DNA of 64,000 nt from the NCBI RefSeq assembly GCF_005402965.1, contig NZ_BJCF01000005.1, positions 94,327 to 158,326 on the forward strand. Direction: 5' to 3'. A program made the translations under genes and the position numbers. Positions 1 through 9,194 of the stretch are shown here, piece after piece. Source of the stretch: Dolichospermum planctonicum. Its GTDB lineage: Bacteria; Cyanobacteriota; Cyanobacteriia; Cyanobacteriales; Nostocaceae. The notes under the pieces were generated by a model. That model saw nothing but the letters and a program-made list of their open reading frames with translations, did no database searches and was not told where the DNA came from. Numbering within the stretch: position 1 is the stretch's first letter; each line of letters opens with the position of its first letter.

Positions 1-1128
1 GGTGAATATCAATCACCATATTTAGAACCATTTAATGCTATTAGTCCTGGAGAGATCAATGACTTACTAATTAGGATTTGTCAGGGACTAAAAATTAACG
101 ATAAAATCGTGCAAACAACAGCCAGAGTTAGTACACATCAAAAAGAAACTTGGTTTATCAGTAGTAACGGGTCAGAAGTATATCAAAAAATTCTCACATT
201 GGGGAATCATTTTAGCACCATAGCCAAAGATGGAAAAATCGTCCAACAACGCACTAACAATGGACAAGAAGCAAACTATTATCAAGGAGGTTGGGAACTC
301 TTTCAAGAAGATAACTTATGGCATCAAGTCCAAAAGGTTGGTGAACAGGCATTAGAATTATTAACAGCCGCAGAATGTCCAAATACCCGGACTAATTTAG
401 TTTTAGCACCAGATCAAATGATGCTACAAATTCATGAAAGTATCGGACATCCTTTAGAACTTGACCGGATTTTAGGAGATGAACGCAACTATGCTGGAGG
501 TAGCTTTGTTACCAAAGATGATTTTGGTAAATTAGAATATGGTTCACCTTTGATGAATATTACCTTTGATCCTACAGTAACAGGTGAATTTGCCAGTTAT
601 GGTTTTGATGATACTGGTGCAATAGCCACCAAAGAATATATCATTAAAAAAGGGATTTTACAAAGAGGTTTAGGCAGTTTAGAAAGTCAAACCAGAGCAG
701 ATTTACCAGGTGTTGCTTGTGCGCGAGCTTGTTCCTGGAATCGTCCCCCTATAGACAGAATGGCTAACTTGAATTTAGAACCAGGAAACGCCACCTTTGA
801 GGAAATTATCGCCGGTATAGAACATGGTATTTACATGGAATCTAACCGTTCTTGGTCAATAGATGATCAACGTTATAAATTTCAATTTGGTTGCGAATAT
901 GCGAAATTAATTGAAAATGGTAAATTGACAAAAACCCTACGTAATCCTAACTATCGCGCCACTACTCCAGAATTTTGGCATAGTTTAATTCAAGTTGGAG
1001 ATAGTAGCAATTGGCAAATTTATGGAGCGCCTCATTGCGGTAAAGGAGAACCAAATCAAATGATTTTTGTAGGTCATGGTTCACCAGTTTGTGCATTTGC
1101 CAATGTGGAAGTTTTTGGTGGTGGTTAA
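1..1128 (+). CDS. tldD: TldD metallopeptidase, 5' end cut by window edge
   Basis: The frame is open from base 1, so the gene starts upstream; 375 residues are visible and roughly the first 100 of a full TldD are missing. The HExxxH zinc motif reads HESIGH at 433-450, followed by PLELDRILG and YAGGSF, as in the U62/TldD family. The C-terminus ends in a glycine-rich segment (SPVCAFANVEVFGGG). TldD is the catalytic half of the TldD/TldE cytoplasmic protease, which trims flexible peptides (microcin B17 maturation, CcdA turnover in E. coli). Its partner tldE lies 936 bases downstream, beyond an Uma2 gene. The family call is firm; the substrate here is unknown. Confidence 0.93.
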   Translation, partial: GEYQSPYLEPFNAISPGEINDLLIRICQGLKINDKIVQTTARVSTHQKETWFISSNGSEVYQKILTLGNHFSTIAKDGKIVQQRTNNGQEANYYQGGWELFQEDNLWHQVQKVGEQALELLTAAECPNTRTNLVLAPDQMMLQIHESIGHPLELDRILGDERNYAGGSFVTKDDFGKLEYGSPLMNITFDPTVTGEFASYGFDDTGAIATKEYIIKKGILQRGLGSLESQTRADLPGVACARACSWNRPPIDRMANLNLEPGNATFEEIIAGIEHGIYMESNRSWSIDDQRYKFQFGCEYAKLIENGKLTKTLRNPNYRATTPEFWHSLIQVGDSSNWQIYGAPHCGKGEPNQMIFVGHGSPVCAFANVEVFGGG

Positions 1129-1238
1129 TGAATTATGTTTCGCGCAATGGTGCAAAGTTTAAGTAGGTTGGGCTAAGTGATAGCGCAACCCAACTACATG
1201 ATTGATCATGTTTGGTTTCCTTGCGTCAACCTAACTAC

Positions 1239-1258
1239 ATAATTCAAGATAATTCAAG
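1239..1258. repeat. 10-base perfect tandem duplication
   Basis: ATAATTCAAG occurs twice head to tail in the tldD-Uma2 spacer. The same spacer carries an imperfect inverted repeat (GTAGGTTGGG ... CCCAACTAC, about 1163-1197) of a type that is widely dispersed in cyanobacterial genomes. Confidence 0.85.
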
Positions 1259-1320
1259 GAAATGTATTGATCTTTAATTAATGCTACAATAAACAAGTAG
1301 CTACTTGATGCCATATCAAT

Positions 1321-2061
1321 ATGATCATTGCTCAAGAATTAGAAGTTCAACAAGACATCTCCGCAGATGTAACATTTCCGCCTAGTGATTTAGACAGTGA
1401 TGAACCGACAGTGGAAACAGAACTACATTTACGACAAATAATTTTACTTTTCAAATGTTTAGAATGGTTATGGAAAGATAGAACAGATTTTTATGCTGCG
1501 GGAAATTTGACTATTTACTATAGTCCTAACCAAAAAAAATCACAATTTTTCCGAGATCCTGATTTTTTTGTTGTCCTAGAAACTGAACGCAAAACTCCTG
1601 AAAGTTGGGTAGTTTGGGAAGAAGATGGTAAATATCCTAATTTCATTTTAGAAATTCTTGCACCCAGTACAGCCAATACTGATAAAGAATATAAAAAAGA
1701 AATTTATCAAAATACTTTCCGCACCCCAGATTATTTTTGGTTTGACCCTTATACATTAGAATTTGCAGGTTTTTATTTAACTGGAAAATATCAGCCTTTA
1801 GAAGCAAATGAGAAAGGACATTTATGGAGTGAGCAGTTAGGTTTATATTTAGGAATTAACCAAGGATTGTTAAGGTATTTTACTCCAGCAGGAGAGTTAG
1901 TACCTACACCAGAAGAAACCGCCCAAGAGGAAACTAAAAAAACAGCAATACAATTGCAAAGAGCAGAAATAGAAGCCCAAAGAGCAGAATGGGAAGCTAG
2001 AAGAGCCGAAGGTTTAGCAGCAAAATTGCGAGAATTAAATATTGACCCAGAGACAATTTAA
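1321..2061 (+). CDS. Uma2 family (DUF820) PD-(D/E)XK endonuclease-like protein
   Basis: 246 residues. The Uma2 fold is recognised by RDPDFFVVLE, then FILEILAPST and DKEYKKEIYQ, which supply the acidic residues and lysine of a PD-(D/E)XK site. The C-terminal 50 residues are a charged, glutamate/arginine-rich coiled coil seen in a subset of the family. Uma2 genes are greatly expanded in cyanobacteria and their biological role is not established. This one sits between tldD and tldE, with only 3 bases to tldE, so it is probably cotranscribed with tldE. First of four Uma2 genes in the window. Confidence 0.85.
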   Translation: MIIAQELEVQQDISADVTFPPSDLDSDEPTVETELHLRQIILLFKCLEWLWKDRTDFYAAGNLTIYYSPNQKKSQFFRDPDFFVVLETERKTPESWVVWEEDGKYPNFILEILAPSTANTDKEYKKEIYQNTFRTPDYFWFDPYTLEFAGFYLTGKYQPLEANEKGHLWSEQLGLYLGINQGLLRYFTPAGELVPTPEETAQEETKKTAIQLQRAEIEAQRAEWEARRAEGLAAKLRELNIDPETI

Positions 2062-2064
2062 AAA

Positions 2065-3414
2065 ATGAACATCCAAGAATTATCAACTTTAGAAAAAACC
2101 TTTAATCAACTTCTGGAAATTCTATTGATTAAAAAAGCAGAGCATGAACATTTTACCATCAGACTTAGCAGCGAAGGCAGTCAATTTACTCGGTTTAATT
2201 CTGCGAAAGTTAGACAGACAGGCTATGTTCATGATGGTTCGATTCAACTAACATTAATGGCCAATCAACGTAGTAGTTTTCGTCAGTTTCCCTGGACAAA
2301 TAATTGGGAAATAGATTGGGAATTAGCTGATACAGCTTTACAAGAATTACGCGATGAATTACCATTATTACCAATTGACCCTTATTTGGTTCTACCATCA
2401 GGAAATAATACCAGTCAAGAGGTTAATATTGGTAAATTATTAACTCCAGAAATATTAGTTCCCAGTATTTTGGAAACTGTGAGTAATTTAGATTTTACTG
2501 GTATGTATGCTGGGGGAATTGTCATCAGAGGTTATGGTGATTCTAATGGACAAAAACACTGGTTTGCGACTGATTTATTTAATTTAGATTATTCTCTATT
2601 TATGGCATCAGGACAAGCTGTAAAGGGAACTTTTGCTGGAATTGAATGGAATGAAGCTGCTTATTTAGCTAAAATAAATGATGGGAAAAAGCAATTAGAA
2701 ATCCTATCTCGTCCAGTTAAAGAATTACCAAAAGGACAATACAAAACCTATTTTGCTCCCGCTGCGGTGGCCGATTTATTGGGTATGCTTTCCTGGGGCG
2801 CTATTAGTGAAGCTGATATTCAACAAGGTAATAGTGCTTTAGCTGCTTTATCCCGTCAAGAAAAACAACTTTCTCAAAAGTTTACTTTAAAAGAAAATTT
2901 TAAAAGTGGTTTAGTTCCTCGGTTTAATAATTTGGGAGAAATGGCTGCACCAGAATTAACTTTAATTGAAAAAGGTATTTTAATTAATAGTTTAGTTAAT
3001 TCTCGCACTGCGAAGGAATACAACAAACGAGCTAATGGTGCGAATATTTCAGAAACTTTACGTTCTCCAGAAATCAGCCCCGGTAATTTGAGTTTTGAGC
3101 AGATTTTACCCAGTTTAGATACAGGATTATATGTTTCTAATTTACATTATTTGAATTGGAGCGATCGCCCATCTGGTAGAATTACAGGTATGACTCGTTA
3201 TGCTTGCTTTTGGGTAGAAAATGGGGAAATTATTGCCCCCATTGCTAATCTCCGCTTTGATGAAAGTCTCTATTGTTTTTGGGGACTAGAAAATTTAGTT
3301 GATTTCACCAACTTCCAAGAATTTATTCCTGAAGTCGGAACTTACGAAAATCGGCAATTAGGAGGTAGTTTAGTTCCGGGTATGTTAGTGGAAAGTTTCA
3401 CTTATACCTTATAG
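2065..3414 (+). CDS. tldE: TldE/PmbA, partner subunit of the TldD protease
   Basis: 449 residues, the usual length for PmbA/TldE. The family is recognised from the overall pattern, including GTFAGIEWNEAA, the SRTAKEYNKRANG segment and the C-terminal LGGSLVPGMLVESFTYTL. Unlike TldD it lacks an HExxxH motif, as expected for the non-catalytic subunit that forms the proteolytic chamber with TldD. It follows the Uma2 gene with a 3-base gap. A hairpin just after the stop probably ends the transcript. Confidence 0.88.
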   Translation: MNIQELSTLEKTFNQLLEILLIKKAEHEHFTIRLSSEGSQFTRFNSAKVRQTGYVHDGSIQLTLMANQRSSFRQFPWTNNWEIDWELADTALQELRDELPLLPIDPYLVLPSGNNTSQEVNIGKLLTPEILVPSILETVSNLDFTGMYAGGIVIRGYGDSNGQKHWFATDLFNLDYSLFMASGQAVKGTFAGIEWNEAAYLAKINDGKKQLEILSRPVKELPKGQYKTYFAPAAVADLLGMLSWGAISEADIQQGNSALAALSRQEKQLSQKFTLKENFKSGLVPRFNNLGEMAAPELTLIEKGILINSLVNSRTAKEYNKRANGANISETLRSPEISPGNLSFEQILPSLDTGLYVSNLHYLNWSDRPSGRITGMTRYACFWVENGEIIAPIANLRFDESLYCFWGLENLVDFTNFQEFIPEVGTYENRQLGGSLVPGMLVESFTYTL

Positions 3415-3431
3415 TTTATGATAAGGGTTCT

Positions 3432-3453
3432 AAACCCACTTTGGTGGGTTTTG
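3432..3453 (+). terminator. hairpin after tldE
   Basis: AAACCCAC and GTGGGTTT form an 8-base-pair stem with a 4-base loop, 17 bases after the tldE stop. Only a short T stretch follows, so it is a moderate rho-independent terminator candidate. A very similar stem occurs at 49872-49889. Confidence 0.6.
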
Positions 3454-3501
3454 TATGTGTAGATACGGTTTCTAACCGCTGATTTAATTGCATTCATCCT
3501 C

Positions 3502-3735
3502 TTAGGGAAAATTATCCCATGCTTGGGCAACCAACTTACTTAACCAACGTCTTTGTTGTTGATCTAACATCTGGTCATCTTCCAACACCTGAGCGGTTAA
3601 TTGGTCTAAAGACTGACCCTGAGAACGAACAACTTTAACTACACCAGCGATTACCGCAGCTACTAATTCTTCATCAACTGGCTGTTTTCTCAGTGCAGAA
3701 ATTTCTTGGGGACTGTCTGGGATAGGATAATTCAT
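3502..3735 (-). CDS. small conserved cyanobacterial protein, unknown function
   Basis: 77 residues, soluble, acidic and glutamine-rich, with no signal peptide or membrane segment. It looks like a helical bundle: VAAVIAGVVKVVRSQGQSLD, then a Q/D-rich helix and WLSKLVAQAWDNF. The composition and clean ATG start suggest a real gene, but I recognise no characterised family. It stands alone, converging with tldE and divergent from the cruA-like gene. Confidence 0.6.
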   Translation of the reverse strand: MNYPIPDSPQEISALRKQPVDEELVAAVIAGVVKVVRSQGQSLDQLTAQVLEDDQMLDQQQRRWLSKLVAQAWDNFP

Positions 3736-3821
3736 GGCTGATGTTTACAAAATTTACAATATGAACAATAAACTTGATTAATCATTAAAATTCTTCATGG
3801 AATCTTTATGAAACTAATTAG

Positions 3822-3859
3822 GGCAGAGTTTAACCTAGTTTCTGCCTTTTTTAACTCTG
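3822..3859 (+). promoter_or_regulatory. possible attenuator in the leader of the cruA-like gene
   Basis: GGCAGA (3822-3827) pairs with TCTGCC (3841-3846), followed directly by six Ts: a terminator shape with no plus-strand gene before it. The left arm can instead pair as CAGAGTT-TAA with TTAACTCTG (3851-3859), which would break the terminator. Two exclusive structures 40-75 bases before a start codon suggest attenuation, but no ligand or protein site is recognisable. Confidence 0.4.
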
Positions 3860-3896
3860 TCTAGGTGAGTAGATTTACGAGGAATACGAGGACAAT

Positions 3897-5924
3897 ATGC
3901 AAGAACTTCTTTATTTAGAAATTCCTACCCCTGATACAATATCCGTACTTCAGTGGCTACAAAAGGATTTTATTCTAGAACATGGGGAAAAATTCATCAC
4001 CCCAAACGGCTTTCGTGGAAAAATACCGACTCAAAATACCGCTGCTAGAGACGTAGAACTGTCTGTATTTGTTTGGTCGGTGCAGCGGACAACTTATTTG
4101 AAAGTATTCCGTTGGGGAGAACAACCTTTTCCCAGTGAGAGACCCATTCTCAAACATCTAACCGAGGAAATTAGAAGCCGCTTTCCCAACTGCTATCCAG
4201 AACCACCTGTGATTGATGCCCAAAAGTCAATTTTTCCACAGCTAGAACCATATTATCCCCTAACTGTCAAATATTTCCAAAAAATGACTAATGGGGAATA
4301 TCACCTCCAGCGGGTTTACTGGTGGGAGCAACAGTGGAGAGAAGGGGTGAAAAATCCTCAAAAGCCCCGTCAAGTCGTATTTTATCAGGGGAATAGCCAG
4401 AAAAAAGAGAAAATCAGTCCTGAATATGACATCATTTACATTGGTGGGGCTTTGGGGTCAATTCATGCAGCAGTCATGGCTAAATTGGGCTATAAGGTGC
4501 TGTTAGTGGAACGATTACCCTTTGGCAGAATGAACCGAGAATGGAATATTTCCCGTGATGAAATCCAAAGTTTAATCAATTTGGGTTTATTAACAAATGC
4601 TGAACTAGAAACAATTATTTCTAGAGAGTATCAAGACGGGTTTAATAAGTTTTTTGATGCTAATAACCCCTCTAAGTTAAAAGCACCTGTCCTCCACACG
4701 CCCACCGTTCTAAATATAGCTTTAGATTCAGAGAAGTTATTGGCATTATGTGGAGAGAAACTTAAAGCTGCTGGTGGCGATATTTCCGACGAAACTGAGT
4801 TTTTGCGAGTTGATATTAGTGTTACACAAGTGAGTATTAATGTCAAGCATTTGCCCACCGGCAATCAAAAGCAAGTCACTGGACGTTTATTGATAGATGC
4901 CATGGGAACTGCTTCACCCATTGCTTGGCAATTAAATGGTGGTAGAGCCTTTGATAGTGTGTGTCCCACCGTGGGAGCAGTAATTGAAAAAGGCTTTGAA
5001 CCTGGAGTGTGGGATTCTGAATATGGGGATGTTCTTTATAGTCATGGGGACATTTCTCGGGGAAGACAATTAATTTGGGAGTTGTTTCCTGGAGTTGGGG
5101 AAGAATTAACAATTTATCTATTTCACTATCATGAAGTAAATGCCAAAAATCCCGGTTCTTTGTTGGAAATGTATGAGGACTTTTTTACAATTTTGCCAGA
5201 ATATCGGCGTTGTGATTTAGATAAATTAGTTTGGAAAAAACCGACCTTTGGCTATATACCAGGACATTTTAGTATAAGTGGTAGCGATCGCAAAATTGCT
5301 GTAGATAGATTAATTGCTATTGGTGATGCTGCTTCTCTTCAATCTCCTTTAGTGTTTACTGGTTTTGGTTCTTTAGTCCGTAATTTAGAACGGTTAACCA
5401 CCCTATTAAATACCGCTCTCAAGCATGATTTATTGAGTTCTCATTACTTAAATAAAATTCGTGCTTATCAAAGTAATGTGGCTGTAATGTGGTTATTTTC
5501 TAAGGGAATGATGGTTCCCACTGGTAAATTTATCCCTCCCCAACTGATAAATTCCATGTTGAATACTTTCTTTGGATTATTAGTAGATGAAACCCCAGAA
5601 GTGACAGATAATTTCATTAAAGACCGCTGTGATTGGTTTACCTTTAACCGTCTAGCATTGAAAGCAGCGAGCAAAAATCCACCATTGCTATTGTGGATTT
5701 GGCAACTAGCAGGTTGGCAAGATTTATTACGTTGGGTTGGCAATTATTTCAACTTTGCCCGTCATGCTTTAATTAGTGTTATTTTGGGAGCATGGTTACC
5801 ACAGTTTTTAAAATGGAGTCAGTCTTGGTTAGAAACTCGTTTTCCTGGATTATGGTTGCAACTGTTAGTCATTAACTATGCAATTTCCACAGGTAGACCA
5901 CGATTACCACCAGCATTGCGCTAG
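3897..5924 (+). CDS. cruA: FAD-dependent oxidoreductase, CruA-type lycopene cyclase-like
   Basis: 675 residues. A dinucleotide-binding motif starts near residue 183 (DIIYIGGALGSIHAAV), followed by LLVERLPFGRMNREWNISRDE, a signature of the CruA/CruP branch of lycopene cyclases. A later IAIGDAASLQSPLVFTGFG segment is the second FAD-binding motif. An N-terminal domain of about 175 residues precedes the flavin fold. CruA enzymes cyclise lycopene to gamma- or beta-carotene in cyanobacteria that lack CrtL-type cyclase. The actual reaction here is inference. The ribosome binding region contains an imperfect duplication (TACGAGGAA, TACGAGGAC). Confidence 0.72.
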   Translation: MQELLYLEIPTPDTISVLQWLQKDFILEHGEKFITPNGFRGKIPTQNTAARDVELSVFVWSVQRTTYLKVFRWGEQPFPSERPILKHLTEEIRSRFPNCYPEPPVIDAQKSIFPQLEPYYPLTVKYFQKMTNGEYHLQRVYWWEQQWREGVKNPQKPRQVVFYQGNSQKKEKISPEYDIIYIGGALGSIHAAVMAKLGYKVLLVERLPFGRMNREWNISRDEIQSLINLGLLTNAELETIISREYQDGFNKFFDANNPSKLKAPVLHTPTVLNIALDSEKLLALCGEKLKAAGGDISDETEFLRVDISVTQVSINVKHLPTGNQKQVTGRLLIDAMGTASPIAWQLNGGRAFDSVCPTVGAVIEKGFEPGVWDSEYGDVLYSHGDISRGRQLIWELFPGVGEELTIYLFHYHEVNAKNPGSLLEMYEDFFTILPEYRRCDLDKLVWKKPTFGYIPGHFSISGSDRKIAVDRLIAIGDAASLQSPLVFTGFGSLVRNLERLTTLLNTALKHDLLSSHYLNKIRAYQSNVAVMWLFSKGMMVPTGKFIPPQLINSMLNTFFGLLVDETPEVTDNFIKDRCDWFTFNRLALKAASKNPPLLLWIWQLAGWQDLLRWVGNYFNFARHALISVILGAWLPQFLKWSQSWLETRFPGLWLQLLVINYAISTGRPRLPPALR

Positions 5925-5928
5925 TTTT

Positions 5929-5948
5929 AGCTATTATCAGCTATTATC
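5929..5948. repeat. 10-base perfect tandem duplication
   Basis: AGCTATTATC occurs twice head to tail, starting 5 bases after the stop of the cruA-like gene. Confidence 0.85.
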
Positions 5949-5958
5949 AAATAATTGG

Positions 5959-5989
5959 GGATTTTGGAGTCTTCGCACTCCTAAAATCC
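5959..5989 (+). terminator. hairpin after the cruA-like gene
   Basis: GGATTTTGGAGT pairs with ACTCCTAAAATCC with one bulged base and a 6-base loop. The stem is strong but no T-run follows, so this may be a terminator or simply a stable 3' end. Confidence 0.5.
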
Positions 5990-6047
5990 TTAGTTCCATG
6001 ATACTTATCTTCTATATAAGTAAAAAAATAAGTTAAAAATCAAAATT

Positions 6048-6653
6048 ATGTCTGGTTGTAGAAATGATTGGTTTCCCACATCTATTTGGCACTTTCCAGT
6101 AGAAAATCATCAACAATTAAATCCCATCTTATTACAAACTATCTATACGGAAGAACAGCAAGATAGTAAAGGTGAGCAATGGTCAAATATGTTAGGATGG
6201 CATAGTGTAGATAATTTACACCAACGAGAATCATTTCACAACTTCACACAAATTATCAATAAAAATGTTTTAGAAGTTGCCACATTTCTACAATGGGATT
6301 TAGAAAAATTCAGCCTCAAAATTACAACTTGTTGGGGAATTATTAATCGTAAATTTGCTGCTAATTCTGTACATAATCACCCTAATTCCATTTTAAGTGG
6401 GGTTTACTATTTGCAAGCTCCTGAAAATTGTGGCGGCATATTTTTTTGCGATCCTCGACCAGGATCACAGATGATCATACCACCATCTGTAGAGTTTAAC
6501 TTATGGACTCTACCGAGAATAACCTACAAAGCCTGTGTAGGGACAATGTTAATATTTCCCAGTTGGCTTTTACATGGTGTAGAAATGAATATGAGCAACG
6601 AAGATCGAGTTTGTATTAGTTTTAATATTGGCATTGTACCTATCAGAAAATAA
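6048..6653 (+). CDS. putative 2OG-Fe(II) oxygenase superfamily protein (TIGR02466 type)
   Basis: 201 residues, about the usual length of the TIGR02466 group. It starts near WFPTSIWHF, as these proteins do. Candidate iron ligands are the histidines in SVHNHPNSILSGVYYL and the distal one in FPSWLLHGVEMN; the arginine in EDRVCISFN fits the 2-oxoglutarate salt bridge. The fold is a double-stranded beta helix, and family members are often encoded with peptide or secondary-metabolite genes, but no such context is visible here. Substrate unknown. It converges on rsmI. Confidence 0.7.
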   Translation: MSGCRNDWFPTSIWHFPVENHQQLNPILLQTIYTEEQQDSKGEQWSNMLGWHSVDNLHQRESFHNFTQIINKNVLEVATFLQWDLEKFSLKITTCWGIINRKFAANSVHNHPNSILSGVYYLQAPENCGGIFFCDPRPGSQMIIPPSVEFNLWTLPRITYKACVGTMLIFPSWLLHGVEMNMSNEDRVCISFNIGIVPIRK

Positions 6654-6706
6654 AACGCTCAATTCAGGTCTTCTAAAATTTAGCCCAATTATGGGCTGAT
6701 TACAGA

Positions 6707-6734
6707 TTTACAAATTCATTTTTACAAATTCATT
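6707..6734. repeat. 14-base perfect tandem duplication over the rsmI stop
   Basis: TTTACAAATTCATT occurs twice head to tail. One copy contains the rsmI stop codon and last codons; the other lies just beyond, so the gene's 3' end is duplicated. Confidence 0.9.
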
Positions 6735-7576
6735 TCAATTGTCAAAGCTAGTTGATAGAGATAGCGACGAGGTAAACCTGTATCCTTGGCTATCTCTCGA
6801 CTAGCTTGAGAACGAGAAATACCTTGTTTGAGCATTGATAATAACTCATTTTTTAATTCGGCTTCTGTGAGTTGAGGTTTATTAGATGGAGTTCCTGCTA
6901 CTAAAAGAGTATATTCCCCTTGGGGTTCTTTTTCTTGATAATTAGCAATTCCTTCTCCAATAGTTCCTCGCCAAAATTCTTCATATAATTTAGTCAGTTC
7001 TCGTGCTATAACTGCATAGCGATCGCTGCCTAAAATCTCTCCCAAATCTGCTAAAGTATCTCGTAGTCTGTGGGGTGATTCATAAAAAACCAAAGTTCGA
7101 GATTCTCCTTTTAAAGATGTTAAATATTCCTTTCGTCTTTGACTTTTAGCCGGCAAAAACCCATCAAAAATAAATCTATCAGTTGGTAATCCAGCCGCAC
7201 TTAAAGCCGTAATTACAGCACTTGCACCGGGAATAGGGACAACATTTATATTCTTATCAATACAGGCCTTAATTAACTCATATCCGGGGTCAGAAATTCC
7301 TGGCATTCCTGCATCACTTACTAATGCGATCGCTTTTCCATATTGCAAATACTCTAGTAATTCAGGAATGCGACTATTACTATTATGTTCATAATAACTG
7401 ATTTGGGGAGTTCTGACTTGAAAATGTTGCAATAATTTTCCTGTATGTCTTGTATCTTCTGCTGCAATCATATCTACTGCTTGCAAAATTCGCACCGCCC
7501 TAAAAGTCATATCTTCTAAGTTGCCAATGGGTGTAGCCACAATATAAAGTGTTCCTGGTTTTGGTTCAGTTTGCAT
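6722..7576 (-). CDS. rsmI: RsmI, 16S rRNA 2'-O-ribose C1402 methyltransferase
   Basis: 284 residues, normal family length. Family signatures are GTLYIVATPIGNLEDMT at the N-terminus, AAEDTRHTGKLLQHF, VSDAGMPGISDPGYELI and PIPGASAVITALSAAGL, the SAM-binding parts of the tetrapyrrole-methylase fold. RsmI methylates C1402 in the 30S decoding centre. The gene is monocistronic here. A 14-base duplication lies over the stop codon. Confidence 0.95.
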   Translation of the reverse strand: MQTEPKPGTLYIVATPIGNLEDMTFRAVRILQAVDMIAAEDTRHTGKLLQHFQVRTPQISYYEHNSNSRIPELLEYLQYGKAIALVSDAGMPGISDPGYELIKACIDKNINVVPIPGASAVITALSAAGLPTDRFIFDGFLPAKSQRRKEYLTSLKGESRTLVFYESPHRLRDTLADLGEILGSDRYAVIARELTKLYEEFWRGTIGEGIANYQEKEPQGEYTLLVAGTPSNKPQLTEAELKNELLSMLKQGISRSQASREIAKDTGLPRRYLYQLALTIEMNL

Positions 7577-7738
7577 ATTAATTTTACACTAATTCAAGAG
7601 ATTAAGGAATTTCTAGGTTGATTAATTTTATTTACCTTACCAAATAATAAAACCTCAATAGAGAATTAACCGCAGATGAAAGCAGATGAACGCAGCTAAG
7701 GCTGTAATTTGGTGGAGTAGTAAATGGTATAGTACATC

Positions 7739-7766
7739 TTTAACTATACATTTTTAACTATACATG
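7739..7766. repeat. 14-base near-perfect tandem duplication over the DUF29 stop
   Basis: TTTAACTATACATT is followed by TTTAACTATACATG (13 of 14 match). The second copy holds the stop and last codons of the minus-strand DUF29 gene. A diverged 10-base duplication (cGCAGATGAA, aGCAGATGAA) lies nearby at 7671-7690. Confidence 0.85.
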
Positions 7767-8197
7767 ATATCGTCGGGTAAAAATTCAGATGTAAAAATTT
7801 CCGTTAAGCTATAAGGACAACTTTCAGGAAATGAAGACAGTCCGGTTTCTCGTTCTGCACTAATCATAGCCAGTTGGTAGATTTTTTCTAAAGAATCAGC
7901 TAAAAAAGATTTAAGACTAGGATTTTCTGCCAAAAGTTTTTCTAAACGTAACCGTTGTTCCTTAATAGTTAATTGCCAACTGCGAGAACGCAAGTTAGAT
8001 TGAAACTGCCATTTAAGTAAGTGCATAAGTAGTAGTTCTAATCTACTTTCTAATTCTCGTTTTTCCGAACGTCCCATATCTTCAATTTCTTCAGCAATAT
8101 TACGAAAATCAATTTGATTAAATTGTCCGTTTCTTAATAGTTGTGCTTGTTCTTGAGTCCAAGCATAAAAATCATGATCATGGCTAGTTAAATTCAT
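7754..8197 (-). CDS. DUF29 family protein
   Basis: 147 residues. The pattern YAWTQEQAQLLRNGQF, then IAEEIEDMGRSEKRELESRL and LLMHLLKWQFQ, is the DUF29 signature, a helical family very abundant in cyanobacteria and of unknown function. Complete, with an ATG start and an upstream TCTCCTATAA region (an AGGAGA ribosome binding site on the minus strand). It is divergent from the PfkB gene, 53 bases apart. Confidence 0.85.
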   Translation of the reverse strand: MNLTSHDHDFYAWTQEQAQLLRNGQFNQIDFRNIAEEIEDMGRSEKRELESRLELLLMHLLKWQFQSNLRSRSWQLTIKEQRLRLEKLLAENPSLKSFLADSLEKIYQLAMISAERETGLSSFPESCPYSLTEIFTSEFLPDDIMYS

Positions 8198-8206
8198 AAA
8201 TTCTCC

Positions 8207-8228
8207 TATAATTTACTTATAATTTACT
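8207..8228. repeat. 11-base perfect tandem duplication
   Basis: TATAATTTACT occurs twice head to tail in the divergent spacer between DUF29 and the PfkB kinase gene, close to the DUF29 ribosome binding site. Confidence 0.85.
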
Positions 8229-8250
8229 TAATAACTTCAGAAGTTGACCA

Positions 8251-9123
8251 ATGACCAATTCAGGTTTATTTGTCGGTTTAATTACCTTAGATCTAATTTA
8301 TTTCGCGGACTCTCCTCCCCAAAATAATCAAAAGTTAGTCGCTACTGATTATACTGTAGCAGCCGGAGGACCTGCAACAAACGCCGCTGTCACTTTCAGT
8401 CATTTAGGCAACCAAGCCACAGTATTAGGTGTATTGGGTTCTCACGAGATCACACAGCTAATTTCTAGGGATTTAGAAAATTGCCAAGTTGCCATTATTG
8501 ACTTAGAATCTCACAAGGATACACCACCACCCGTATCTTCTATTATTGTCACCCAAGGTACAGGTGAAAGAGCGGTAATTTCCATTAATGCCATGAAAAC
8601 TCAAGCAAATATTAACTCTATCCCAGCCAGTATTTTAGACAATTTAGAAAATATTGATATTGTTCTAATTGACGGGCATCAAATGGACATTGGTAAAATT
8701 ATCGCCCAAAATGCTAAAATCCAGAATATTCCCATTGTCATTGATGGTGGTAGTTGGAAACCAAGATTTGCAGAAATATTACCATTTGTGGATTATGCTA
8801 TTTGTTCTGCTAATTTTTATCCTCCTCACTGCCAAAATCAACAAGATGTTTTTAACTATTTACAAAAATTTAACATTCCCCATATTGCCATTACTCAAGG
8901 AGAAAACCCCATACAATACTTAACTAATGGTGTCCGGGATTCAGTAAATGTACCAAAAATTCAGCCAGTAGATACACTAGGGGCAGGAGATATTTTTCAT
9001 GGTGCTTTCTGTCACTATATCCTAGAAAATAGTTTTGTCCAAGCATTAGAACTAGCTGCTAATACTGCTGCTAAAGCTTGTCAATATTTTGGTACAAGGA
9101 ATTGGCTAAATGCAAATATTTAA
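8251..9123 (+). CDS. PfkB family carbohydrate or nucleoside kinase
   Basis: 290 residues. The N-terminal AAGGPATNAAVTFSHLG motif and the C-terminal DTLGAGDIFHGAFCHY motif are the two PfkB signatures; the aspartate in the second is the catalytic base and GAGD forms the anion hole. Such kinases phosphorylate sugars or nucleosides (ribokinase, fructokinase, adenosine kinase types); the substrate cannot be told from sequence alone. cysQ follows 71 bases later on the same strand. Confidence 0.88.
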   Translation: MTNSGLFVGLITLDLIYFADSPPQNNQKLVATDYTVAAGGPATNAAVTFSHLGNQATVLGVLGSHEITQLISRDLENCQVAIIDLESHKDTPPPVSSIIVTQGTGERAVISINAMKTQANINSIPASILDNLENIDIVLIDGHQMDIGKIIAQNAKIQNIPIVIDGGSWKPRFAEILPFVDYAICSANFYPPHCQNQQDVFNYLQKFNIPHIAITQGENPIQYLTNGVRDSVNVPKIQPVDTLGAGDIFHGAFCHYILENSFVQALELAANTAAKACQYFGTRNWLNANI

Positions 9124-9194
9124 TGCTGAATTAAAAACCCTATTTGTGTATTTTTGTTGTTTAATTGTGTAATCACACTCAAATTTATCCCCAA

